A DNA stretch of 64,000 nucleotides, taken from Parvularcula oceani. GTDB taxonomy: Bacteria; Pseudomonadota; Alphaproteobacteria; Caulobacterales; Parvularculaceae. The stretch's first letter is position 1. The number at the start of each line of letters is the position of its first letter. This document shows positions 31,556-39,740 of the stretch, one piece after another. Both the position numbers and the translations under genes were made by a program. Location of the stretch: contig NZ_JPHU01000008.1 of the NCBI RefSeq assembly GCF_000733125.1, forward strand, positions 1 to 64,000, written 5' to 3'. A model generated the notes under the pieces. It saw nothing but the letters and a program-made list of their open reading frames with translations. It was not told the DNA's origin and ran no database searches.

Positions 31556-31858
31556 ATGACGACTGCGACCATATTCGAGTGGGCCGCCACGGGAACGGGC
31601 GTGCTCGCGGCGATCATCGTCTCGCTCAATCTCGGCGCGAAGAAGACCGGATGGGGCTTCGTCATCTTCACGGTCTCGTCGGTCTGCTGGATCACGGCGG
31701 CGGTGATGCAGGGCGAGGTCGCGCTGACGGTGCAGAACGCGGTCCTTTTCGTGATCAACGTGATCGGCATCTGGCGCTATCTCTTCCACCCCGAGCGGCA
31801 GGGCCAGAAGAAGGACACGCAGGCTTCGGGCTCTGCCGGAGCGACGGCCACGGCGTGA
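31556..31858 (+). CDS. small three-helix membrane protein, unknown
   Basis: A 100-residue inner-membrane protein with hydrophobic segments at about 7-24, 33-52 and 59-76 and a polar, Ser/Ala/Thr-rich C-terminal tail. The layout (GW-type glycine turn, VIGIWRYLF at the end of helix 3) vaguely recalls half of a PnuC-like or SemiSWEET-size transporter, but no signature is clear. Its stop overlaps the GTG start of the acetyltransferase, so the two are translationally coupled. Confidence 0.75.
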   Translation: MTTATIFEWAATGTGVLAAIIVSLNLGAKKTGWGFVIFTVSSVCWITAAVMQGEVALTVQNAVLFVINVIGIWRYLFHPERQGQKKDTQASGSAGATATA

Positions 31859-32406
31859 CCCGGTCCGAGAAGGACAAGATGCTCGCCGGCGAACTCTACC
31901 GGGCGGACAGCCCGGAGCTTTCGGCGGACAGCGCGCGCATCCACGAATGGATGAGCCGCTATAACGCATCCCTGGCCGTTCCGCCCGAAGAGCGGATCGC
32001 GATGCTGCGCGAGGCTTTCGGATCGGTCGGCGACGGCGCGAATGTCCGGCCGCCCTTCCACTGCGACTATGGCTACAACATCACGCTCGGCGCGGGCGTC
32101 TTTCTGAATTTCGGCTGCACCATCCTCGATGTGGCGCCGGTGCGCATCGGTGCGCTGACGCAGATCGGTTCGGGCGTTCAGATCGTCGCGGCCGATCACC
32201 CGCGCGATCCGGCTGAGCGCAGGCAGCTCCTGGAGTTCGGCCGTCCCGTCGCGATCGGAGAGAATGTCTGGATCGGCTCGGGCGCCCTGATCCTTCCCGG
32301 CGTGACGGTCGGCGACGATGCGGTGATCGGCGGGGGGGCGGTGGTGACCCGCGATGTCGCGGCGGGCGTCACGGTCGCTGGCAATCCTGCGCGACCGCTC
32401 CGCTGA
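31855..32406 (+). CDS. maltose/galactoside-type O-acetyltransferase (LacA/NodL/Maa family)
   Basis: Acetyl-CoA dependent acetylation of a sugar or similar hydroxyl; real substrate unknown. The N-terminal Mac domain (MLAGELYRADSPEL) precedes a left-handed beta-helix of hexapeptide repeats with catalytic H115 in AADHPRDP and the closing VIGGGAVVTRDV. Length is 183 aa. Start is GTG overlapping the upstream small membrane gene by four bases; longer frames upstream read over that gene and are not real. Ends six bases before the convergent J-domain gene. Confidence 0.9.
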   Translation: MTRSEKDKMLAGELYRADSPELSADSARIHEWMSRYNASLAVPPEERIAMLREAFGSVGDGANVRPPFHCDYGYNITLGAGVFLNFGCTILDVAPVRIGALTQIGSGVQIVAADHPRDPAERRQLLEFGRPVAIGENVWIGSGALILPGVTVGDDAVIGGGAVVTRDVAAGVTVAGNPARPLR

Positions 32407-32412
32407 GGCCGA

Positions 32413-33060
32413 TCAGACGAAGCCGGCCTTCTTCAGGAGCTGGTGCGCCTTCACCACTTCGCCGAGCTGCGCTTCGGCGCTGCGGTCGCCCTCGTTCGAG
32501 TCCGGGTGATAGCGCTTGACCAGCTGGGCGTAGCGCTTGCGGATATCCGATTTCGACGCGTTCGCCTTGAGGTTCATCGTGCGGAAGGCCTGGACCTGCA
32601 GCTTCGTCAGGCGGCGCCCCTCGCGGTAGACGCCGTCATCATGGGACGACGATTCCATCCGGGTATTCCCGCCGATCGCATCGTCGATCTCGTGCATGCC
32701 TTCCATGCCGGCGCGCGCTGCGGCTGCCGCGCGGCCATTGGCCGAGAACTTCCAGGTGGGGCGGTCGCCATAGCGCGCCTGATTGCGCATGGCGGCGGCT
32801 TCCGCGTCGGTCTTGCCGGCGAAGAAGTTCCAGTTCTTGTTGTGCTCGCGCGCATGCGGCGTGCAGAGCCAGACGAACTCGTGCATCTGCTCGGGCGATT
32901 TGGGCGCACGCGCCTCCGCCGGCGCGTCGCAATCCTCATGATCGCAGACGCGGGCCTCGGTCTTCGCCCAGGATTTGCGCGAGGTCTTGGAGCCCTTGGT
33001 GGGCTTGACCCGGATGTCGAAGCCGTGGCGCGGCTTATAGCTGAAATCTTCACGTCCCAT
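32413..33060 (-). CDS. DnaJ-domain protein with C-terminal J domain
   Basis: A 215-residue alphaproteobacterial J-domain protein in which the J domain is at the C-terminus (about 155-215, HPD in VKRYHPDSNEG). The N-terminal half has spaced Cys/His (CDHEDC, WLCTPHAREH) that could bind a metal. In many alphaproteobacteria this gene stands between bolA and cobS-cobT. Here bolA is its divergent neighbour, but cobS is 16 kb away. Start ATG gives MGREDFSYKPRHGFDIRV, the normal N-terminus. Confidence 0.92.
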   Translation of the reverse strand: MGREDFSYKPRHGFDIRVKPTKGSKTSRKSWAKTEARVCDHEDCDAPAEARAPKSPEQMHEFVWLCTPHAREHNKNWNFFAGKTDAEAAAMRNQARYGDRPTWKFSANGRAAAAARAGMEGMHEIDDAIGGNTRMESSSHDDGVYREGRRLTKLQVQAFRTMNLKANASKSDIRKRYAQLVKRYHPDSNEGDRSAEAQLGEVVKAHQLLKKAGFV

Positions 33061-33099
33061 GCGAGCGAATATGGCCCGCAGCGCGTTAGGGGACCAGAC

Positions 33100-33128
33100 T
33101 TGACAATCGGCGCATTCGGGTGCGTCGT
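33100..33128 (+). promoter_or_regulatory. possible bolA promoter (-35 only convincing)
   Basis: A perfect TTGACA at 33100-33105 stands 57 bases before bolA in the divergent gap. At 17 bases' distance the -10 position reads CGTCGT, which is poor, so the box may be chance. Confidence 0.25.
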
Positions 33129-33161
33129 ACCCGGCTTTTTTCCGACCCGGAGGATACTTCC

Positions 33162-33434
33162 ATGACCGTCGCAGAACGCATCGATGCCAAGCTCACCGCC
33201 GCCTTCCGTCCGCTCGAACTCGAGATCGTCGACCAGTCCCACCTGCACAAAGGCCATGCTGGCGCGCCCGAGGGCGGAGAGAGCCATTTCCGGGTGCGCG
33301 TGGTGGCGGAGCTGTTCGACGGAATGAGCCGTGTCGACCGGCAGCGAAAGGTGAACGAGGCGCTGCGCGAGGAGCTCGCCGGCCCTGTCCACGCCCTGTC
33401 GGTCGAGGCGCTGGCGCCCGACGAGGCGCGCTAG
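33162..33434 (+). CDS. bolA: BolA family protein
   Basis: Small monothiol-glutaredoxin partner involved in iron-sulfur trafficking and stress responses. The 90-residue chain has the BolA fold signature: VDQSHLHKGHAGAPEGGESHFRV, with the conserved His cluster, then the MSRVDRQRKVNEALREEL helix. GGAGGA at 33149-33154 selects the ATG at 33162; an earlier in-frame start at 33120 would precede this site. Divergent from the J-domain gene; its stop overlaps that of the convergent MFS gene. Confidence 0.93.
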   Translation: MTVAERIDAKLTAAFRPLELEIVDQSHLHKGHAGAPEGGESHFRVRVVAELFDGMSRVDRQRKVNEALREELAGPVHALSVEALAPDEAR

Positions 33435-34690
33435 GCCGCGCCCGCCGCCGCCACCCTGCGCCGCACGCCCTCCCGCCGCATGGTCCGGCGGAAGGGCAGG
33501 AGGGCGAGGGCCAGGACCACCGCCGCCAGCAGCATCGGAGCGCCCGGGAAATAGGTGTCCGCGCCGGGGCGGGTGAAGGCGTAGAAGACCTGCGTCATGA
33601 CGAGCGGGCTGACGACGGTGGTGATCGACATGACCGAGGCGATCGCGCCCTGCAGCTCGCCCTGCTCGGTCTCGGGCGTGGCGGCGGACATGAGGGCCTG
33701 CATGGCCGGCATCATGAACCCGCCAAAGGCGCCGACCACGATCCAGAGATAGACCCAGGCTCCGCTGGGCGTTGCGAAGGCATAGCCGAGAAAGCTCGCC
33801 GTCATCGTCGCCATGCCGAGATAGACTGCGCGCTGCTGGCCGATCCTAGGGATCATCACCCGCGTCAGGCCACCTTGCACCAGCGCGGCGGTCACCCCCA
33901 CGAAAGCGAGGGAGAGGCCGATTTCCCGCGGGCCCCAGCCGAATTTCTCGGCGCCGAAAAAGGCCCAGATGGCGGGCAGGGCGCCATGGGCGAGCTGCAT
34001 CAGGAAATAGGCGGCGAGGACGCCGAGCACGACCGGGTGCCGCCCGACGCTGCGCAGGCCGCCCAGCGGTGTCGCCCGCCGCCATTCGAACCGCCGGCGC
34101 CGCTCCTTGCGCAGCGTCTCCGGCAGGACGAACAGCCCGAAGAGGAAGTTCATGAAGGCGACGCCGGATGCGGCGAAGAAGGGCAGGCGGGTGTCGATGT
34201 CACCGAGCCAGCCGCCGAGCGCGGGCCCGACGATGAAGCCGAGGCCGAAGGCGGCGCCGAGAAGGCCGAAATTGCCCGCCCGCTTCTCAGGCGGCGAGAC
34301 GTCGGCGATGAAGGCGTTGGCGGTGGCATAGGTCGCCGCCGTCGCGCCCGACAGCGTGCGGCCGAGGAACAGCCAGGCATAGGTCGGCGCGAGCGCCATC
34401 AGGAGGAAGTCGAGCGAATAGGCCGCGACCGAGGTGAGGATGACCGGCCTGCGTCCGAACCGGTCGCTGAGCGCGCCGAGGACCGGCGACATGATCAGCT
34501 GCATCAACCCGTAGACGCCGAGGAGATAGCCCTGAAGCTGCGCCGCCCCCGCCTCGGTGCGCCCCGTCAGCTCCATGATCAGCTCCGGCATGACCGGAAT
34601 GATGATCCCGAAGCCGACAATGCTCATCAGGACGGTGATGAAGATGAAGAGGATCGCCGCGCGCGGCGCGCCCGGCGCCTCGGCGGTCAT
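33431..34690 (-). CDS. MFS efflux transporter, TetA/TCR-like
   Basis: Twelve-helix major facilitator of the drug:H+ antiporter group. It has 419 residues with GFGIIIPVMPEL in helix 1 and the loop 2-3 motif GALSDRFGRRPVILTS, both typical of Tet-class proteins. Also seen are GRTLSGATAAT (helix 4) and GPALGGWLG (motif C, helix 5). Overall closer to the broad TCR/Tet family than to proven tetracycline pumps, so no resistance phenotype is implied. Its ATG overlaps the stop of the CorC gene (ATGA), which makes it the last gene of the aroK-aroB-corC transcript. Confidence 0.9.
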   Translation of the reverse strand: MTAEAPGAPRAAILFIFITVLMSIVGFGIIIPVMPELIMELTGRTEAGAAQLQGYLLGVYGLMQLIMSPVLGALSDRFGRRPVILTSVAAYSLDFLLMALAPTYAWLFLGRTLSGATAATYATANAFIADVSPPEKRAGNFGLLGAAFGLGFIVGPALGGWLGDIDTRLPFFAASGVAFMNFLFGLFVLPETLRKERRRRFEWRRATPLGGLRSVGRHPVVLGVLAAYFLMQLAHGALPAIWAFFGAEKFGWGPREIGLSLAFVGVTAALVQGGLTRVMIPRIGQQRAVYLGMATMTASFLGYAFATPSGAWVYLWIVVGAFGGFMMPAMQALMSAATPETEQGELQGAIASVMSITTVVSPLVMTQVFYAFTRPGADTYFPGAPMLLAAVVLALALLPFRRTMRREGVRRRVAAAGAA

Positions 34691-35946
34691 GCCGCCTCCA
34701 GCGGCGCGATCTTGAGGCTCGTGACCTGGTTGCGGCGCTTCTTGAGGACCTCGAAGCGGAAGCCGAAGAAGCTGAAGACCTGACCCACATCCGGGATCGT
34801 CCGCCCTTCATGGATGACGAGGCCGGCGATCGTCACCGCTTCCTCATCGGGGAGGCGCCAGTCCATCGTGCGGTTGAGGTCGCGGATCGTCACGTCGCCA
34901 TCGACGACGACCGAGCCGTCCGGCTGGCGGCGCACGCCGACGACGGGCGCATCGTACTCGTCCTCGATCTCGCCCACGATCTCCTCGAGGATGTCCTCGA
35001 GCGTGACGAGGCCCTGGAGCGAGCCGTATTCGTCGACGACCAGTGCGAAATGCTGCTGATTGCGCTTGAAGGCGTCGAGCTGCTCCTGGAGCGTCGTCGT
35101 CTCCGGCACGAAATAGGGCGTCATCAGCAGGCTCTCGATCTCGACCTTGTCGGGGTCGTTGCCATTGGCCCAGAGCGCGCGGAACAGGTCCTTGGCGTGC
35201 AGCACGCCGGTGACGTTGTCGGGCTCGTCGCGGTAGAGCGGGATGCGCGTATGCTTGGAGGCGAGCACCGCCTCGACGACCTCGCGGGCAGAGCTTTCCG
35301 CATCCAGCATCTCGATGTTCTTCCGGTGGAGCATGATCTCCTCCACCGTGATGTCCTCGAGTTCCAGCGCGCCGCGGATCAGGTCGCGCGCGCCCTTGTC
35401 CACCGCGCCTTCCTCATGGTGCAGCTCCAGCGCGCCCTTGAGTTCCTCGGTGGGCGAGAGGACATGCGCCTGATCGGAAACATCGAGGCCGACGGCGCGC
35501 AGGGTATGGCGGACGATCCACTGCACGACGCCGGTGATCGGCGCGAAGATGCGGACGATGACGCCCATCGGGCGGGCGACCAGCATGGCGAAGGGATCGG
35601 GCCGCGCGATGGCCGCGGTCTTGGGCGTGACCTCGGCGAAGACGAGCACCAGCACGGTCATCACGGCCGTGGCGATGGCCACGCCCGCGCCGCCGGGGAA
35701 GAGCGAGGCGAAGAGCGAGGTCGCGAGCGCCGAGGCGAGGATGTTGACGAGGTTGTTGCCGAGCAGGATCGCGCCGATCAGGCGCTCCTTGTCCTCGGTC
35801 AGGCGGACGACCGCGCCCGCGCTCTTGTCGCCGCGATCCTCCAGCGTGCGCATCCGTGCGCGCGAGGTGGCGGTCAGCGCGGTTTCCGAGCCCGAAAAGA
35901 AAGCCGACAGCGCCAGAAGCGCCACGACGAAAAGCATGATGGTCAC
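34687..35946 (-). CDS. CNNM/CorC family (DUF21-CBS) transporter-like protein
   Basis: Inner-membrane protein of the HlyC/CorC (CNNM) family implicated in Mg2+/Co2+ homeostasis. It has 419 residues: a DUF21 membrane domain (about 1-190, opening with ALSAFFSGSETALTATSRARM), a CBS pair (about 205-320, EEIMLHRKNIEML, VVDEYGSLQGLVTLEDILEEIVGEI) and a C-terminal CorC_HlyC domain. Its ATG overlaps the aroB stop by four bases; aroK-aroB-corC is a common alphaproteobacterial order. Confidence 0.93.
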   Translation of the reverse strand: MTIMLFVVALLALSAFFSGSETALTATSRARMRTLEDRGDKSAGAVVRLTEDKERLIGAILLGNNLVNILASALATSLFASLFPGGAGVAIATAVMTVLVLVFAEVTPKTAAIARPDPFAMLVARPMGVIVRIFAPITGVVQWIVRHTLRAVGLDVSDQAHVLSPTEELKGALELHHEEGAVDKGARDLIRGALELEDITVEEIMLHRKNIEMLDAESSAREVVEAVLASKHTRIPLYRDEPDNVTGVLHAKDLFRALWANGNDPDKVEIESLLMTPYFVPETTTLQEQLDAFKRNQQHFALVVDEYGSLQGLVTLEDILEEIVGEIEDEYDAPVVGVRRQPDGSVVVDGDVTIRDLNRTMDWRLPDEEAVTIAGLVIHEGRTIPDVGQVFSFFGFRFEVLKKRRNQVTSLKIAPLEAA

Positions 35947-37043
35947 GAGGAAAACCCGATTTCGTTTTCGAGGAAGGCGCGCACGCTTTCTCCGTCGACG
36001 CCCTTGACGACATAGGCGTCGCCGAGGGCGCGCGGAAGGATGAGCGTCAGGGCCCCGCCCTCGACCTTCTTGTCCTGGTACATGGCATCGAGGAGGCCGT
36101 CAGGCGTCGCGCCCAGCGGCGGCAGGTCCGACAATCGCACGGGCAGGCCGCTCCGGCCGATCAGGTCCTGCGCCCGCTCGGCGTCGGCCTGCGGGCAGGT
36201 GCCCTGCGCGGCGGCATAGCGGAACGCCATCGCCATGCCGACGGCCACGCCCTCGCCGTGCAGGACCCGTCCGTCATAGCGGCCCGCCGCTTCGATCGCA
36301 TGGCCGAAGGTGTGACCGAGATTGAGGAGGGCGCGCCGTCCCGCCTCGCGCTCGTCCGCCGCGACGATGGCGGCCTTGGTCCGGCAGGATATGGCGACAG
36401 CGTGCCCCACCGCGTCCGCTTCGAGGCGCAGCACGGCCTCCGCGTTCTTCTCGAGCCAGTCTGCGAAATCCCTGTCGCCGAGCAGGGCGTATTTGAGGAT
36501 CTCCGCATAGCCTGCCCGGATCTCCCGCTCGGGCAGGGTCCGCAGGAGGTCCGTGTCGATGACGACGAGGCTCGGCTGGTGGAAGGCGCCGATGAGGTTC
36601 TTGCCGGCCCGCGCATTGATCGCGGTCTTGCCGCCGACCGAGCTGTCGACCTGGGCGAGGAGGGTGGTGGGCACCTGCACGAAGCGGCAGCCGCGCCGCA
36701 ACGTCGCGGCGCAGAAGCCCGCAAGGTCGCCGGCCACGCCGCCGCCGAAGGCGATCACCGTGCCGTCCCGCCCGACGCCTGCCCGCAGGAGGCTCTCGCA
36801 GACCCGCTCGTATTGGGGAAAGGACTTCGCCGCCTCGCCGCTGGGGACGGGGATGATCGGGATGTCCGGCAGGACCGATTTGAGCGCCTGCATGTGGTGG
36901 CGCAGCACAGCCTCGTCGGCGACGATCGCCGCTCTGCCCGCCCCGATCACTCCCGCGATCCGGGACGCGGCGGCGCTCAAGGCGCCCGCGCCGATCAGGA
37001 TCGGATAGGCCCGCTCTCCGAGTGCAACCTCGACCGTCTCCAT
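35943..37043 (-). CDS. aroB: 3-dehydroquinate synthase
   Basis: Second enzyme of the shikimate pathway: DAHP to 3-dehydroquinate, NAD+ and metal dependent. The 366 residues contain the nucleotide-binding FGGGVAGDLAGFCAA, the PTTLLAQVDSSVGGKTAIN block and the metal-ligand stretch NLGHTFGHAIEA with LHGEGVAVGM. The ATG start overlaps the aroK stop. Complete and in normal context. Confidence 0.96.
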   Translation of the reverse strand: METVEVALGERAYPILIGAGALSAAASRIAGVIGAGRAAIVADEAVLRHHMQALKSVLPDIPIIPVPSGEAAKSFPQYERVCESLLRAGVGRDGTVIAFGGGVAGDLAGFCAATLRRGCRFVQVPTTLLAQVDSSVGGKTAINARAGKNLIGAFHQPSLVVIDTDLLRTLPEREIRAGYAEILKYALLGDRDFADWLEKNAEAVLRLEADAVGHAVAISCRTKAAIVAADEREAGRRALLNLGHTFGHAIEAAGRYDGRVLHGEGVAVGMAMAFRYAAAQGTCPQADAERAQDLIGRSGLPVRLSDLPPLGATPDGLLDAMYQDKKVEGGALTLILPRALGDAYVVKGVDGESVRAFLENEIGFSS

Positions 37044-37615
37044 CAGACGACATGTCCTTCTTCAGCGCGCGCGGCCAGGGCCTGGACGACGCGCTCCGTC
37101 GTGCGCGTATGGGGGCCCTCGACCGAATCGACGGTCAAATCGGCCTGCGCGTAGACCGGTTCGCGCTCCTTGAGGAGGCGGGCGAGGATCTCGCGCGGGT
37201 CGCCCCGCCGCAGGAGCGGCCGCGTGTCGCGCATCGCGGTCCGTTTGACCAGCAGGTCGAGCGAGGCGCGGAGCCAGATGCTCGTGGAGCCCGCCTTGAC
37301 CAGGGCACGGGTCTGCTCGTTCATGAAGGCGCCGCCGCCCGTCGCCAGAACGTGCGGCGGGCCGGAGAGCAGGCGTTCGATCACCTTGCGCTCGCCCTCG
37401 CGGAACTCCGCCTCGCCATAGATCTCGAAGATGTCCGCGACGCCCATATTGGCGGCCTTCTCGATCTCCTGGTCGGCATCGAAGAAAGGCACCTTCATGC
37501 GCTGGGCGAGCCTGCGCCCGACCGTGGTCTTGCCCGCGCCCATCAGCCCGACCAGCACGACCGGCCGTTCGGGACGCAGCGCTGGACGCCGGAGGGGGTT
37601 GAGAGTGCTCGCCAT
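37043..37615 (-). CDS. aroK: shikimate kinase
   Basis: Phosphorylates shikimate at the 3-hydroxyl. The 190-residue P-loop kinase has Walker A GLMGAGKTTVG (23-33), the shikimate-binding FFDADQEIE and EFREGER, and the ATGGGAF motif of the family. The ATG at 37615 is chosen; frames extending further upstream read as Arg/Gly-rich noise. First gene of aroK-aroB-corC-MFS. Confidence 0.95.
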   Translation of the reverse strand: MASTLNPLRRPALRPERPVVLVGLMGAGKTTVGRRLAQRMKVPFFDADQEIEKAANMGVADIFEIYGEAEFREGERKVIERLLSGPPHVLATGGGAFMNEQTRALVKAGSTSIWLRASLDLLVKRTAMRDTRPLLRRGDPREILARLLKEREPVYAQADLTVDSVEGPHTRTTERVVQALAARAEEGHVV

Positions 37616-37652
37616 CGCGATCCGCTCTAGCCGCTGCCGCCGCCGCGTTCCA

Positions 37653-37669
37653 CCACCGCCGAGCGGTGG
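37653..37669. repeat. inverted repeat between divergent aroK and crcB
   Basis: CCACCGC and GCGGTGG flank CGA, with an imperfect outer extension (CGCGT/ACGCG). It sits in the 87-base gap from which both genes are read and could be an operator or a chance GC-rich palindrome. No fluoride riboswitch pattern is visible here. Confidence 0.35.
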
Positions 37670-37702
37670 CACGCGGCAGCCGTTCGTTCTAGGTGCGCTT
37701 CC

Positions 37703-38077
37703 ATGTCCGCACTTTCTCTCTCCGCCGTCGCCCTCGGCGGCGCCGCCGGCGCCGTGGCGCGCTTCGGCGTGTCCCGCGCGGTGACGCTTCTCGCCGGGGC
37801 TGAGGCCGCCTGGGGCACGCTGATCGTCAATGTCGGCGGCTCCTTCGGCCTCGGCCTCGCCGCGATCCTGCTCGCCGAGCGGCAGGGCCCCTGGGCGCTC
37901 TTCTTCCTCGTCGGCCTGTTCGGCGCCTTCACCACGTTCAGCACCTTCGCCCTCGATGCGGTCTGGCTCTTCAAGGAGCGCAGCTTCGCCTTGGCTGCGG
38001 CCTATGTGGCGGGATCGGTGGGGCTCGCCCTCTGCGGCTTTCTCGCGGGCGCGGCTCTGGGAAGGAGCTTCGCATGA
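37703..38077 (+). CDS. crcB: fluoride channel CrcB/Fluc
   Basis: Dual-topology fluoride exporter that protects the cell from environmental F-. It has 124 residues in four membrane helices, with GGAAGAVARFGVSR in helix 1, the N-V-G-G-S turn and the signature GLFGAFTTFSTF in helix 3, which lines the channel with its phenylalanines. The ATG start has weak ribosome-site character. The stop overlaps the ATG of the pseudouridine synthase gene. Confidence 0.94.
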   Translation: MSALSLSAVALGGAAGAVARFGVSRAVTLLAGAEAAWGTLIVNVGGSFGLGLAAILLAERQGPWALFFLVGLFGAFTTFSTFALDAVWLFKERSFALAAAYVAGSVGLALCGFLAGAALGRSFA

Positions 38078-39030
38078 GCGGCGTGCGCATGATCGAGGTC
38101 GCCGCGGCCGATGACGGCATGCGGCTCGACCGCTGGTTCCGCCAGCACTTCCCGCAGGTCAAGCAGGGCCAGCTCCAGCGCATGCTGCGCAAGGGACAGG
38201 TCCGCGTGGACGGGGACAAGGTCGCAGCGAACCGGCGCATCGCGGCGGGAGAGACCGTGCGCGTGCCGCCGCTCGAAGCGGCGGTGCCCAAGGCCGCGGC
38301 GCAGGAAGCGGCCGCCGATCACGACTATGTCCGCTCTCTCGTCCTCTACGAGGATGACGACCTCATCGCGATCAACAAGCCCTTCGGCCTGCCGGTGCAG
38401 GGCGGCAGCAAGGTGACGCGGCATCTCGACGGCATGCTGGACGGACTGAAGGGCGGCAAGGGCGACGAGCGCCCGCGCCTCGTCCACCGCCTCGACAAGG
38501 ATACGGGCGGCCTGATGCTGCTCGCCCGCTCTCGCCTGTCCGCGCAGCACCTGACCGAGGCGTTCCGGCGGCACCGGATCCTCAAGGACTACTGGGCGCT
38601 GACGAGCGGCGTGCCCCACCCGCTGGAGGGGACCATCGATCTCGCCGTCGAGAAATCGGGCGAGGGCATGGAGCGCGTGCAGGCCGACAGCGAGGGCAAG
38701 CGGGCGGTGACCGATTACCAGGTGATCGAGAGCGCGGGCACCAAGGCCGCCTTCGTCGCGCTGCGCCCCTATACGGGCCGCACCCACCAGCTCCGCGTGC
38801 ACCTCTCCGCGCTCGGAACGCCGATCGCGGGCGACGGCAAATATGGCGGGGAGAAAGCGCGCATCGAAGGCGTCTCGCGCCGCATGCACCTGTTCTGCCG
38901 CCAGATGACCGTGCCGCGGAAGGGCAAGCCGCCGCTCGTGCTGACCGCGCCCCTGACCGGGCACATGCAGGCAGCGTGGAGCTTCTTCGCCTTTCCCGAC
39001 GATATCGACACCGAGTGGCCGGAGCGATGA
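38074..39030 (+). CDS. RluA-family 23S rRNA pseudouridine synthase (RluC/RluD-like)
   Basis: Isomerises uridines in 23S rRNA. An N-terminal S4 RNA-binding domain (about 15-65, RMLRKGQVRVDG) is followed by the catalytic domain with HRLDKDTGGLML, in which D141 is the catalytic aspartate, and GRTHQLRVH. The 318-residue length is typical of RluC. The short ATGA overlaps on both sides (crcB before, the ATP12 gene after) indicate one transcript. Which of rluC or rluD it represents cannot be decided by eye. Confidence 0.92.
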   Translation: MSGVRMIEVAAADDGMRLDRWFRQHFPQVKQGQLQRMLRKGQVRVDGDKVAANRRIAAGETVRVPPLEAAVPKAAAQEAAADHDYVRSLVLYEDDDLIAINKPFGLPVQGGSKVTRHLDGMLDGLKGGKGDERPRLVHRLDKDTGGLMLLARSRLSAQHLTEAFRRHRILKDYWALTSGVPHPLEGTIDLAVEKSGEGMERVQADSEGKRAVTDYQVIESAGTKAAFVALRPYTGRTHQLRVHLSALGTPIAGDGKYGGEKARIEGVSRRMHLFCRQMTVPRKGKPPLVLTAPLTGHMQAAWSFFAFPDDIDTEWPER

Positions 39031-39734
39031 GCGAAACCCCGAAAGTGAAACGCTTCTACGAGGCGGCCGAGGCCATGCCCCATGACGGCGGCTGGGCCGT
39101 GGCGTTGGACGGCCGCAAGGCGAAGACGCCCCGCCGGGCGGTCCTGGCCGCGAAGGCGCAGCCGCTCGCAGGCGCCATGGCCGAAGAATGGAACGGGCAG
39201 GGCGAGACGCTCGACATGGGGGCCATGCCGCTGACCCGCCTTCAGGGCATGTTCCTCGACGCAGACGCGGAAGCGCGGGAGGAGTGGGCACGGACGATCC
39301 TCGCCTATGCGCGCTCCGACCTCCTCTGCTACCGCGCGGAGGACCCCGCCCTCGCCAAGCGGCAGGCCGATTGCTGGCAGCCCTTTCTCGACGCGGCCGG
39401 AGAGCGCGCCGGCGGCCGCTTCGCCGTCACCGAAGGCGTCATCGCCGTTGCGCAGCCCGATGATCTGATCGAGGGCCTTGAGCGGCAGGTTTCGGGTCGT
39501 GCGGAGGAGGAGCGCTTCGCGCTCGCTCTCCTGACGCAGATCACGGGCTCGGCGGTACTGGCCGTGGCGCTCATCGAGGACGATGCGGACGAGGACGCGA
39601 TCTTCGCCGCCAGCCGGCTCGACGAGACCTACCAGGCCGAGCGCTGGGGCGTGGATGCCGAAGCGGCCGAGCGGGAAGCGGCGCTGCGGGCGGATTTCGA
39701 TGCCGTGCTGCGCTATCTGCGCCTCGCCGCGTGA
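39027..39734 (+). CDS. ATP12 family F1-ATPase assembly chaperone
   Basis: Homologue of the mitochondrial chaperone that shields the F1 alpha subunit, found in alphaproteobacteria. The 235-residue product begins KRFYEAAEAMPHDGGWAVALDGR, then has the family blocks AEEWNGQGE and MPLTRLQ and the TDLLCYRAE-like stretch (here SDLLCYRAEDP). The ATG at 39027 overlaps the upstream stop; longer frames upstream lie inside the pseudouridine synthase gene. Typically downstream of this rlu gene in the class. Confidence 0.93.
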   Translation: MSETPKVKRFYEAAEAMPHDGGWAVALDGRKAKTPRRAVLAAKAQPLAGAMAEEWNGQGETLDMGAMPLTRLQGMFLDADAEAREEWARTILAYARSDLLCYRAEDPALAKRQADCWQPFLDAAGERAGGRFAVTEGVIAVAQPDDLIEGLERQVSGRAEEERFALALLTQITGSAVLAVALIEDDADEDAIFAASRLDETYQAERWGVDAEAAEREAALRADFDAVLRYLRLAA

Positions 39735-39740
39735 AGCCTG

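Noticed and set aside
33431-34690. Tetracycline resistance gene
   Set aside because: Motifs are those of the broad TCR/Tet transporter family; nothing specific to proven tetracycline pumps, and it sits in a housekeeping operon.
37616-37702. Fluoride riboswitch before crcB
   Set aside because: The gap lacks the conserved riboswitch core sequences; only a GC palindrome is present.
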